The notes under the pieces were generated by a model that worked only from the letters and a program-made list of their open reading frames with translations, was not told where the DNA came from and did not search any database. This document shows, one piece after another, positions 32,491 to 41,796 of a DNA stretch of 57,201 nucleotides (positions within the stretch are counted from its first letter, which is position 1; the number at the start of each line of letters is the position of its first letter). The position numbers and the translations under genes are program-made. Source of the stretch: Chara braunii. Taxonomy: Eukaryota; Streptophyta; Charophyceae; Charales; Characeae. The stretch is taken from NCBI GenBank assembly GCA_003427395.1, contig BFEA01000996.1:13492-70692 (forward strand). The letters run 5' to 3'.

Positions 32491-33468
32491 CTACACCACC
32501 ATCTCTCTTAGAGGTTCTGCAAGGGCAGCGAAATGAGGAATAAAAATCCTCCAGAATCCACAGACTCCCAAGAAGCTTCTGACATCTGTCACTCTTTTGA
32601 GAGGCAGAGACCAGTTCAAGATCTTGTCTATCTTCTTGGGATCTGGGCTCCTACCCTTGGAGAAGCATCTGAAGCCCAAGATCATCACTTCTGGTTGGAA
32701 GAGAAGGCACTTTGGCCCACTGGCGGTCAGATTATACTTTCGAAGTCTTTCTAGGACCATCTTTACTCCTTCAGCATGTTCCCAGACAAACTTTCTAACT
32801 CCCCCTGCGACCAAAGTCTCATCTCTTACCAAGGGTCCTTTTACAGGATTATCATCAATGTAGGGACTGGTTATTTCAGGAGAAATATCCTGCATGACTT
32901 TGATCATATCCCTTTGAACCACTGCCACTCCGTCAGTCCAGCCCTGAGGTACTACACACATCTGAACAAGCCCCCTTGGCGTGTGCGTGACAGTCATGGG
33001 TCGGCTAGTGGGGTCAATAGGGAACTGATCATAGCCAAAGTACACGTCAACTAGAGAATAAATACATCGACCAGCAAATGATTCAGCAAGGAGATCAGCA
33101 TTAGGAAGACTACCTGCATCACATACCGTTACAGAATTGAGCTTCTGAAGATTCTGTATCCATCTCAGCCCACTCCCTGGTTTCCAGAAGCAAAACCAGT
33201 GGTTAGCATACGGTCCATCTGCAGGTTCAGCAACATTAGACGCAATTTTTTTGTCAAGATACTTCACAACTTCTGCCTCTTCCTTCAAGGCATACTTAGT
33301 TGGTCTATCATTCCATGGAACATGGTCAACTGTCCAAATCTTGGCCATCTTAATCATTCCCACGTCCAATCGCCCTCTCTCCTCATCATTAAAAGAGAAA
33401 GCACCAGAAAACTCCTTACATATCCTGAAGATATAATCTTTCTCCTTAGGCATGATAAACTGATCCAA
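32491..33468 (-). CDS. Reverse transcriptase of element 2
   Basis: A 325-codon ORF. The palm motifs are WIQNLQKLNSVTV, YSLVDVYFGYDQFPI, HTPRGLVQMCVVPQGWTDGV, SPYIDDNPVKGP (catalytic YIDD at 32851-32862), LTASGPKCLLFQPEVMILGF and VRSFLGVCGFWRIFIPHF. Both catalytic aspartate sites are present. The wording differs from the common plant gypsy pattern (MPFGLTNAPATF, YLDDILVYS); the GW-T/N, DD-PVKGP, TASGPK and GFWRIFI pattern is one I associate from memory with some fungal gypsy elements. It is a segment of Pol, so its ATG is probably not used. Confidence 0.88.
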   Translation of the reverse strand: MDQFIMPKEKDYIFRICKEFSGAFSFNDEERGRLDVGMIKMAKIWTVDHVPWNDRPTKYALKEEAEVVKYLDKKIASNVAEPADGPYANHWFCFWKPGSGLRWIQNLQKLNSVTVCDAGSLPNADLLAESFAGRCIYSLVDVYFGYDQFPIDPTSRPMTVTHTPRGLVQMCVVPQGWTDGVAVVQRDMIKVMQDISPEITSPYIDDNPVKGPLVRDETLVAGGVRKFVWEHAEGVKMVLERLRKYNLTASGPKCLLFQPEVMILGFRCFSKGRSPDPKKIDKILNWSLPLKRVTDVRSFLGVCGFWRIFIPHFAALAEPLREMVV

Positions 33469-33846
33469 CCTATCTTCATTGTGTCAAACCTTTCTCTGGT
33501 GATCCTATTCTCCAGTTTTGCTGATTCTCTCAATGCTCTTATAATTTGCCTTTCCTTTTCCAATGTTTCATCATAATCTTTCTCTATTAAGACTGCCACT
33601 GGGTTTTTCTTCACCCCCTTGGGCTTATACTTTCTTTTTGACCCAGTGACTATTTTCCTAAAAAAGGATGAGTCAATACAAATTTCAATTTCATCTTTCC
33701 TCCCTTAGTAGTTGCCATAGCTTTCTTGAAGGCTTCAATTTGCCCGTCCTCATCCTCGAGTTTACCAAGGGCTTTCATCATTTTCGAAACTTGATTGATT
33801 CTCACTAAAACCTCTTCTTCGCTTTTCGTTTTCCTTCCTCCTTTCG
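33469..33846 (-). other. Protease to reverse-transcriptase linker of element 2
   Basis: Charged, lysine- and glutamate-rich frames (KPVAVLIEKDYDETLEKERQ; RINQVSKMMKALGKLEDEDG) with frame changes. No known domain. Confidence 0.5.
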
Positions 33847-35037
33847 TCACCTGACTCTTTCAGCAGATTCCTCCCTCCTGATTGAATTAACAAATAGTTG
33901 ATGCTTGAAATCATTTTTCGTACCGACCATAAAAGTCTGTTCTTGAGCAGTCTCTGGGTCCTGTAGACTGATCCAGGATGACCCCTCATGCCTGAAAAAT
34001 TGGACCGCTTTCATCCTATGCAAGAATGAAGTTCCCAAGATACAGTCATGATCCAGATCAGGTACTACAAAACCTAGTAACTCCACAGTCATTGTCCCAA
34101 CCTTGATAGGCAAATTATCAATGGATCCTGCCACGAACAGCTCTCCTGCAATATTACTCAGTACATTTTGTGTAGGTCTGTCAATTGATAAATTACAAGC
34201 TTCTATCGTTCTTCGTGAAAGAAGTATCATCTCCGCCCCAGAATCTACTAGGGCTAGAATCTTCACTTGATTGATACGAATTGTAAGATGCCCACAACCC
34301 ATGGTTGCAAATCTCATCTTGCAACCTGGTAGTGATCTATTCACTTGGTTAGGAAATACTGACCCCAAATAATTAACTTCCATTTTCTTCTTCTCAATGA
34401 ACCTTTTCAACTCTTCTCTCAGTTTGGGTGCTAATGTCATTGCTTCCTTGAAAGACAGCGTTACTTCCGTTTCTTCCAACATCTTAGCAATTACACCAGA
34501 AATCACTATCCCATCATCCAGATCACTCTTGATAAGTGATTTCTCAGCCTTCTTTTTTTTCTTTTTTTCTATCATTTCAGGTGTCATACGGGTTGGATGG
34601 TTCTTTAATTCACTAACCCTGACACTGGGTTCCATGATAAGTTCTGGGGGTAAATCACCATGGAATGACATCATATTAGCCAGGAAATGAGCCACTTCAT
34701 TGCAAGAGGACTCTACTAATCCAGAGGGATTCTGAAAAGTAGGGTTCCCTCCCAATGAAGACTCACTTGTTGATGCCTCACTAGGCTCACACTCTGTCAA
34801 TGTTAAGGACTGCAGAGACAACTCAATCATGGTATAAGGGTCATCTGTTCTTTGTACTAGTTCATAAGGCAAATCTCCAGTGAGGAAATGAACATTCACA
34901 TTGGTCTTTCTCTTCTTCTTAATCTTCATTTTTTCATCATGTTTAAGAGCAAGAAGTCTCATACCTCCCGGATGTCTGGGGTCCAACTTATTCCATAAAC
35001 CATCACAGACATGGCCCATTGCATCTTTCTTTGCCAC
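33847..35037 (-). CDS. Gag C-terminus and retropepsin of element 2
   Basis: A 396-codon ORF. The first ~230 residues are a linker that follows the zinc knuckle. Near residue 265 the protease begins: VKILALVDSGAEMILLSR with the DSGA active site (about 34230-34255), then NLPIKVGTMTVELLGFVVPD and DHDCILGTSFL. It would cleave the polyprotein. The frame is open throughout, unlike the protease of element 1. Confidence 0.82.
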   Translation of the reverse strand: MAKKDAMGHVCDGLWNKLDPRHPGGMRLLALKHDEKMKIKKKRKTNVNVHFLTGDLPYELVQRTDDPYTMIELSLQSLTLTECEPSEASTSESSLGGNPTFQNPSGLVESSCNEVAHFLANMMSFHGDLPPELIMEPSVRVSELKNHPTRMTPEMIEKKKKKKAEKSLIKSDLDDGIVISGVIAKMLEETEVTLSFKEAMTLAPKLREELKRFIEKKKMEVNYLGSVFPNQVNRSLPGCKMRFATMGCGHLTIRINQVKILALVDSGAEMILLSRRTIEACNLSIDRPTQNVLSNIAGELFVAGSIDNLPIKVGTMTVELLGFVVPDLDHDCILGTSFLHRMKAVQFFRHEGSSWISLQDPETAQEQTFMVGTKNDFKHQLFVNSIRREESAERVR

Positions 35038-35067
35038 CCCACTTCTTACATCCTCCTCAAGTGGCTT

Positions 35068-35109
35068 GCAGTAGGTGGTAGTATGTCCACTTTCACCACA
35101 ATAGTAGCA
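35068..35109 (-). other. CCHC zinc knuckle of element 2 Gag
   Basis: The minus strand encodes CYYCGESGHTTTYC, a perfect C-x2-C-x4-H-x4-C nucleocapsid knuckle, followed by KPLEEDVRSGVAKKDAMGH leading into the protease ORF. Confidence 0.9.
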
Positions 35110-35388
35110 AGTGAAAATCCTCTTAGGACGCTCATCATATTTTCTTCTCTCTCTGTTTCCTCCATCACCATTCTTCCCATTCCTTTTGATTCTGGACGAA
35201 TCCTCTTTCTTACCATGATTTTTGTTGTCATCATCATCGTCGTCATCTCCCTCACGTTAAGCCTTTTCCTTTCCCCTGTCATCCACAACATGTATTGCAA
35301 GCCTTGCAGGCATAAAGTTAGCCATCACTTTCTGAAGAGTATTCTCAGCAGTTAGATTGCTTCCTCTATTCATTCCATTCTCAGTCTC

Positions 35389-36045
35389 TCAGTCCTTGGC
35401 CAAAGTACTGATCTGATCAAGTGACCATTTCTTATGGGAGACATTAGGTAGAGTTCTTATGATTGGAACCATTTCATCCCATCTGAAAGGATAGTGCTGA
35501 GCTTGATTAAGAACTACTTGCCTTTCAGTGTCAGTAAAGTTCGTCAAAAATATGTGGCATCTCTGAGCTTCATCCAAATACGAAATTCTTCTTGCTGTTC
35601 GGATGAAGGTCTGAAGAAAAACATTGAAAGTGTCGTATTTAGTTCTTCTGATGTTAAGTAAGTCCTTAGTTGTGGTTGGAACCAAATTTTTCTCAAATTC
35701 CTTTTTCAGTCTCTCCTTGACTTCTTCCCAAGTAGTAGCACCTTCCATTAGTTCCTGAACTGCCAATCTTGAGTCAGTATCACAGTAAGATAGGAGGTGC
35801 TTAAGCTGTTGCTTGTCTGTCCAGTCATAACTGAGTCGAAATAATTTATACTTATCCAAGAAGTCATTAACTTGAGGTCCTCTGAAGTAGGGAATTCTCT
35901 CGTCCAACCTTTTCGCTCTGGCAATATCTGACCCCCCTTTGATTGTATCAACTCTTTCGATCAGTTCCTGTATAAACCCAACCACGGCCTCTTCGTTGGT
36001 CCCTGCAGATGTACTTGGTCTTGCTCGTCCGGCCATCTTGACCAT
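35389..36045 (-). CDS. Gag (capsid part) of element 2
   Basis: A 218-codon ATG ORF: MVKMAGRARPSTSAG, then RIPYFRGPQVNDFLDKYKLF, LLSYCDTDSRLAVQELMEG, TWEEVKERLKKEFEKN and YDTFNVFLQTFIRTARRISY, the helical layout of Ty3/gypsy Gag. It stops at a TGA soon after STLAKD, and the knuckle lies ~280 bp further on in another segment. Its ATG follows the last accessory ORF by about 45 bp. Confidence 0.8.
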   Translation of the reverse strand: MVKMAGRARPSTSAGTNEEAVVGFIQELIERVDTIKGGSDIARAKRLDERIPYFRGPQVNDFLDKYKLFRLSYDWTDKQQLKHLLSYCDTDSRLAVQELMEGATTWEEVKERLKKEFEKNLVPTTTKDLLNIRRTKYDTFNVFLQTFIRTARRISYLDEAQRCHIFLTNFTDTERQVVLNQAQHYPFRWDEMVPIIRTLPNVSHKKWSLDQISTLAKD

Positions 36046-36089
36046 AGACTTTTCCCAAGTATTTATTTCTCCTCTTTATTTTCTGCCCT

Positions 36090-36650
36090 TCAATCTCTCA
36101 CTCTTCTCGCAAGAGATACAGGCTCGTTCCTCTCTTCTCTTGTCTGCTCTACCCCTGAGAGTTCTGTACATATAGGGTATAAGCAATAATTGATTGGGTA
36201 GTGATCAAGGGGCAGTGCAATCTTTCTCAGACTTCCAATGTAATCTTCAATCAATTTTTTTTCATCATCCCTACTCAGTCTTCTGTCATACCCCTTTATC
36301 GTACCCCGGATCATAAAATATTGAGTCAGGTCTATAATCTCATAATCAAATTGCATCATTTATAGCCCGTTGTTGATCTTTCTTGCAAGAGAGACCCGTT
36401 CCTGAAAAGTGTGGTATGATAGTCTCTCAGTAGCTCCTGCTTTCACCACCTTTAACAGATAGCTTATCTAAGTCTGGTCAGTGGTAATTCTCAAGGCAGA
36501 ATCTCTCATGCGATCCAAGAAAGGCTACAAAAACTCAAGCTCATCCAGGGTAGAAAGATTTCTATCAGAGATCCGAAGAGTCTCTTCTATCTTGACTACT
36601 CTACCATCCAACACAACTCCTAGTGTCAGCTGTTCAGTTAAACTGGGCAT
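36090..36650 (-). pseudogene. Leader accessory ORF, module 4 of element 2
   Basis: The ATG at 36650 (MPSLTEQLTLGVVLDGRVVK) lies 2 bases past the stop of the preceding ORF. The frame runs to 36090 with in-frame stops in EFL*PFL, DQT*ISY and NGL*MMQ. The last part reads FDYEIIDLTQYFMIRGTIKG. It resembles the other accessory modules only loosely. No known family. Confidence 0.45.
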
Positions 36651-36652
36651 TG

Positions 36653-37225
36653 CTAATCATCATAAGCAATATCCGAAAGGTAGATCTCAGGTTGGACATA
36701 ATCAGGGACCTCGAATCTGTATTCAAAGGTACTCAGGAATAAGGATTTTATCATCACAGTGGAGTCTTTTTCTCTTGCTCTACCAATCTCAGCAACGGCT
36801 TCAAGCAGCGACATCCAATCTTTTTTGTCTTCAAATCCTTTAGCAAGAGAGAACTCAGGAAGTCTTTCAAATTGTCTTACTTCTTTCCCCCAGGTTACTT
36901 TTTTCTTTAGCTTTTCAAGCCACTCTTTGGTTCTTATGAAACTAATGTAAGCACCTATCTGACACTTCCAGAAGTCATCTTCCTTTTATAGACCTGTTGG
37001 TACATGAATCCTTACGTCCAGGCTGCCTGTACTCAGGAATTTGTCCACTGGAATGTAAAATATTATGGGACCTCTCTCACAAGTCTCATATCTCAGGATC
37101 ACAAAAGGATTATCACACCCTATCACCTCGTAGAGTCTACCCCTCACAGTAGTTATCTTGACTACTGAGAGTATTCTTCTTGGGCTCTCTTCACTTCCCA
37201 TGCAAATTTGATCATGACATACCAA
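36653..37225 (-). pseudogene. Leader accessory ORF, module 3 of element 2
   Basis: One minus-strand frame with a single TAA (36986-36988). Before it: SLDVRIHVPTGL. After it: KEDDFWKCQIGAYISFIRTK and EWLEKLKKKVTW, then STFEYRFEVPDYVQPEIYL up to a TAG at 36653. The strand then charged helix layout matches ORF A (IHDLRPYL) and module 2 (YDVRVYV). No known family recognised. Confidence 0.5.
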
Positions 37226-37683
37226 TTGTTTCTAGACAGGTTGATATCAGAAAAAAGAGAGATTGAAAATCCATCAAAGACAGTAAATCGAATCGACCCC
37301 GTGAAACATTTATTCTCTCTCTCAAGTCTCTCTTTCTCTCTCAGTACTACCTCTTCAGCAAATCCCCAGCATCTCTCATACACTGCATCAGTGCTTCTTT
37401 CTTTTGGAACATAGACTCTCACATCATACACATCCAGATCTGTGAAATAGAATGTCAGTACATATAACCGTTCCTGCTCCCATCCGCTCTCGACCATCTC
37501 ATGCCTTACAACTTCATATGGAAATGNCTCTCTCTTGCTCAGAGTATTCAGTGACCTTAGGAGACATTCAATCTTCTCTTGACTTGGACCCGAACCTCTG
37601 TCAAATTTTGACCTTCTTTGTCTGATTACTTCTGCGTGAAATCTCTCATGACCACCGTTTCTTTTCTCTCTTGTCAATACCAT
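37162..37683 (-). CDS. Leader accessory ORF, module 2 of element 2 (173 aa)
   Basis: ATG ORF with one ambiguous codon (N at 37527). It reads LYVLTFYFTDLDVYDVRVYV, then ERSTDAVYERCWGFAEEVVL and REKERLERENK, then GSIRFTVFDGFSISLF. It is the clearest example of the repeated module: strand D-V-R-V-Y-V, charged helix, second strand. It overlaps the start of module 3 in another frame. Function unknown. Confidence 0.55.
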   Translation of the reverse strand: MVLTREKRNGGHERFHAEVIRQRRSKFDRGSGPSQEKIECLLRSLNTLSKREXFPYEVVRHEMVESGWEQERLYVLTFYFTDLDVYDVRVYVPKERSTDAVYERCWGFAEEVVLREKERLERENKCFTGSIRFTVFDGFSISLFSDINLSRNNWYVMIKFAWEVKRAQEEYSQ

Positions 37684-37773
37684 GTTGATTATCGGTAGTC
37701 AGTTACTCCCGTCACAATAGCTGTCAGGTATAGGAGGAATTGGAACAGTCTTGTATGTTACTGGCATTATACC

Positions 37774-38052
37774 TCATTCCACTTTCTTCTTTTGCTTAAT
37801 CAAGTCTGTCTTTTCGTCATAAATAAATTGGATCACAATCTCTCATAACCAATTAAAATTTTTACCATCATTGCTGCCTCCTTCCTTGACATACGGGTGG
37901 ATATCGTAGATATCTCCCTTCAAGAAATGAGTCAGCACTACGCAGATGGTTGATCCATAAGAACGATAGTCCCAACAAACCTCATATCTGTAAGAAAATA
38001 TTCCTCTTGTGGTAATTTTTGACAACTGTTTCAGAGCACCGTCGATCAGCAT
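37774..38052 (-). pseudogene. Leader accessory ORF, module 1 of element 2
   Basis: First ORF after the primer-binding site. It reads ICVVLTHFLKGDIYDIHPYV, then KEGGSNDGKNFNWL, a TGA, and on in frame EIVIQFIYDEKTDLIKQKKK to a stop at 37774. The same strand and helix layout as the other modules, broken by one stop. Confidence 0.5.
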
Positions 38053-38365
38053 TTGTCTCGATCTGTCTCACTCTCTTCCTTTCAATTCTCTTCAGTGTGT
38101 TGGGCAATAATTGGACATACCTGGTGTCAAACTCGATTCCCTCCTGTCAATAATATCAATCTCCTTTCCCGTTCCAGTGTGGTACCTCACACAAGGAGGA
38201 AATAAATCACAGTTAGCAATCGTGATCTACAAGGAAATCGAGACTTAAATTAGAATAATAAAATTAGCATGAGACTCTCAGAAATGTCAACAGTTCTCAC
38301 GTCCTAATCAAAGCTCAAAGATGATGATGACTCAGGCTCGTTCCAGACACGAAAAAATTTTCATG

Positions 38366-38383
38366 TCCCCGGCAACGGCGCCA
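38366..38383 (-). promoter_or_regulatory. Primer-binding site of element 2, tRNA-Asp
   Basis: The plus strand reads TCCCCGGCAACGGCGCCA, the 3' end of plant-type tRNA-Asp(GUC) including CCA, so the element RNA is complementary to it over 18 nt. It lies 4 bases inside the 5' LTR boundary. tRNA-Asp priming is known in plant gypsy elements such as Athila. Confidence 0.93.
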
Positions 38384-39303
38384 TTTTTGTCGCACCTCTC
38401 CCAGTCGAGCCCCTTAGGGCGACCGGAAAGCCAACAGGCTGTCACGCAGGATTTTGTACGTGTGATTGCAACAAATAAAATAAATTAAATAATGCAAATC
38501 CCTTCCTGTTGTGTGCATCCGGCTTCGAGCGAGACCCTTCAATTGCGGTCTTCGTCGGTCCCCGGTCTGAGGAATGTTTTGTTTTGATTCGGAACAGCAG
38601 AGAATTAAGCAAATAATAATCATAAAATTATGGGGTGCTGTGCATGCATCAATTATGTCAATCTAATTTTGAGAACTGTGACAGAACATACACGAGGGCA
38701 TTCATCAAGCAAGAATAATGCAGAGAACAAGACTGACTGACTCGTGCAAAGACTAAGGCAATTGGATGAGGGAAGAATGAGAACTCATAATAATCTCAGA
38801 ACGTACACGTAAATAGGCATGGTCAGCACCTCTCTAGAGTCCTCACTCATCCCTCAGGTCAGTCTCTCTTAATCTCTTTTCATTGATCTTCTCTGATGCC
38901 GTGACCCACGCCCTCGTACAATCTGAGACTAAGGTTTCGTGACAAAATGCCACCTGTAGCCAGCGAGCTCTGAGCATGACCATCCGAGGCACATGACATG
39001 GTAGTTAACCATGGAGCAAAACTCCTCCCATAAAGTAGGCAGCCCGTCCACCGAAAAGACTCCTCGCCTGAGGTAAAGATATTAAGTAGGCTCAGTCAAT
39101 GCCTCGACGTCAATCACCACAGGGGAGATGTACCTCTTTGCCAATCCAATCACATCCAGCCAACTCGTGTCATCCGTTAGAAGAGAAGGGACTGGAGGCC
39201 TGGGATAGTCAGTATAGAGCACAGGCCCATAGCCGCGCATCAGCGTAGTGCCAGTCTCGTCGAGCTCTCTCTCTCTCTGCTCAAGTTATTTAGTGGCTGA
39301 GAT

Positions 39304-39630
39304 CTAGACTGGATAAAAAGGCTCATGAGTCTCCTTTCCCTTTTTCAGGTAGGGTCTCAGATCATAGATAGTGCCATCAACATAACTGGTCTGGAAAATG
39401 AAGATTGACAGATTTCCCTGTCTGAAACCAATTGCAGTAACATACTGATAATAAAACGCCTCTTTGCATGAAATCCGGTTGAGGTTGGCCAACACTGACT
39501 CACTGACCGGGGCAGACTGAACTGTGCTCATGAGTGCTCTTGCCCGTACAAACTGACCAGATGGTCCCTGAGAACTAGCTGCCAAGCTGACCGCGGGGAA
39601 CTGATTGTTGATAAATAGATTGCTGATCAA
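39304..39630 (-). pseudogene. Accessory ORF A, truncated copy in the 5' LTR
   Basis: Same N-terminal part as 20509-21201, but a TAG follows YPV where the other copy has VWIAATEYL. The rest of the homologous frame continues toward 38890 with further changes. Confidence 0.6.
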
Positions 39631-40413
39631 TTGAATGCTGGTGACTGATAGCTGTTTTGAATAGTTGTTTCAGATTGCCGTTTCCAACTGCAGTTTCTGA
39701 TTACTAAATCACTTGCTGAATTAATGACGTGTATGCTGAACCGATTGCCGATTCGACTGCAGATTCTGTTGCTGATTTGATTGCAAAACTGCTTACTGAA
39801 CTGATTGCCTTTCCGATTACCACTGGTCAGAACACTTGATCCTGGCTGCTTGGACTGATTTCTTGCTGATTCGATTGCTGTTCTGGAAACAGACTGGCTG
39901 TTTGTCGGTTTTGTCGGTTATTTAACCTGACCGACAGACCGCCTAGAGAACTAGATAGGAGTCACTTAACCACCGACTGCATACTTGTCTGAGAATCAGA
40001 TGTATACTGCTCGGTTACAACCGCGGCACTGGTTCACTGAAAACTGAGTCATGTTCTGATCTCTGCAAACAGAACTAAGCACTCTGCATTGGTAGTTGTG
40101 TTCAATGTTGTCCACTGTTAAAGGTGTTGAGTACCGAGAATCATGTATGACTTACTGATTAGATCCGCCGGCGAGATCCTCTAGAAGAGGAGGATGAAAT
40201 AATGCAAATTGCTCAGAGGTCCTGGTAATACCGAAGCTAATACTTGGCTAGCCTTGCTGTACAGTCGAGGTAGTATGCAATAGCTCACTCGAGACTGACC
40301 AAACGCAAGCGGGCAAGGTTGTTCTCAGAAAACTGTAATTACTGAGACAAAACTATTGACGAACGACTTCCTTTCACTTTGCCTGCTCAATAAACTTAGT
40401 CCGCGAAATTGTG

Positions 40414-40824
40414 CTATGCAACCCCCCCGTTGGACCCATAGAAATAAATAGTATACTCAACGACACCCTGACCTCTCACCAGATCCCATGCATGTTCCTT
40501 CATCATCTCGATTTGGGGAGGTGCATCTCTGATAGCGCTCTCTTCCCAGCCTTCCACTTTGTCCCGATGTAGCGTAAGCGTAATTCTCATCGTGCTTTTC
40601 CCGACCTCTCTGCTAGATTCCATCGCACTGGCCATGACTGACCCGTACCCGCTCCTGGTATGTCTATTTTCCGTTTTGAAATGGTCAATGGCAACCAGTG
40701 CAGTAAAACCGTGACCAAAGACTGTTAATAATAGTTCAAGTGTCTGATAACTTTCTCGTGGTCCGAACACTAACTGTTGGCTAGAGGCTGCTGCGTGATG
40801 AACTACGGTCAAGCTTACTGACAA
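40414..40824 (-). CDS. Accessory ORF E, 5' LTR copy (136 aa)
   Basis: Counterpart of 22014-22451 with a few substitutions; the end differs after GSNGG because of a one-base change in a C-run. Strand-helix-strand layout as described for the other copy. Confidence 0.5.
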   Translation of the reverse strand: MSVSLTVVHHAAASSQQLVFGPRESYQTLELLLTVFGHGFTALVAIDHFKTENRHTRSGYGSVMASAMESSREVGKSTMRITLTLHRDKVEGWEESAIRDAPPQIEMMKEHAWDLVRGQGVVEYTIYFYGSNGGVA

Positions 40825-41077
40825 TTACCCTTCTCTGCATACTTCTCTCGACGTTATTCTGTCTATTGGGAAAATTCCGCATCTCTCAGGTTTTCACTGT
40901 TTTAATCATAAAAAAACAAAAACAGGCTTAAAAAGAGAAAGGCGAGTACAAATAGTTCAAGACATTAGCAGATCCTGTGCGGATACGTTTTCTGATGGAG
41001 ACTCACCCCTCACTACCCATTTTTCCTTTGTACCATTCTCGGCGGATATGCCGAGCGACCTTTAGATATTGGCCTAG

Positions 41078-41272
41078 CTACAGTATCGTCATAGCCCAAT
41101 CTATAATTGAACGCCGCCTGAAAACTTCAGAACCCAAAGTATGAGCCCTTAAGCATGGGCGGCCCAAACAGGCAGTATAGGCAGAACTTATAATATCTAT
41201 TCGGATGTTTGTCCCTTCTTGCCACAGACACCGATTCAGATCCGAGAACGTAGCCAAGCTCATGTATAGCAT
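41078..41272 (-). CDS. Short ORF H, 5' LTR copy
   Basis: Identical in translation to 22717-22911. May be a chance ORF. Confidence 0.25.
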   Translation of the reverse strand: MLYMSLATFSDLNRCLWQEGTNIRIDIISSAYTACLGRPCLRAHTLGSEVFRRRSIIDWAMTIL

Positions 41273-41571
41273 AGCTACCTTCAGCTCAGGACCCGCTCTG
41301 ACCCTTATCTTAGTAGGTTAGAGGTTTCAATAGCAAGTCAAGGGAAGACATGACAGCCCCCCCCTTGAGATACAAAAAACTCCTACAATTTTTTTTAGTA
41401 GTGTCGAGGGTCTGTCTCTAGCTAGTAAGATAAGTCGGCAATAGGATAAAGGTTAATCAATCACCGTCAAACAAAAACTTGACGAGAATATAAGAGATCT
41501 TTCTTAGCACTAACTTCCATTTTCTCATTTATTTAGAGAAAGTAACACCATGGAAAAACATAATCTAAGAA

Positions 41572-41796
41572 TCAACCTCGCATTTCCATTAGCAGACTGA
41601 GCCCATCCAATGGGCCCAGAAATAAGCCTGAACTTATGCGATCAAAAGCCCGCCCATGGCCATCAAGCTCGCAAGTACATTCAGTTGGACACCCATCCAC
41701 ATACACGCACACAAACTTTTGCGGGCTTGTATAGTCATACATTAGATTTGTCTCAGAACACAAGCGAACTCGTACCACTATCTGGCGACCATTCAA
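41572..41796 (-). CDS. Short ORF G, 5' LTR copy
   Basis: Counterpart of 23211-23435 with few substitutions (NLMYDYTSPQ against NRMYDYTDPQ). Confidence 0.3.
   Translation of the reverse strand: MNGRQIVVRVRLCSETNLMYDYTSPQKFVCVYVDGCPTECTCELDGHGRAFDRISSGLFLGPLDGLSLLMEMRG

Noticed and set aside
38366-38383. A tRNA-Asp gene fragment
   Set aside because: Only the 3' 18 nt with encoded CCA are present and they abut the LTR, so this is a primer-binding site.
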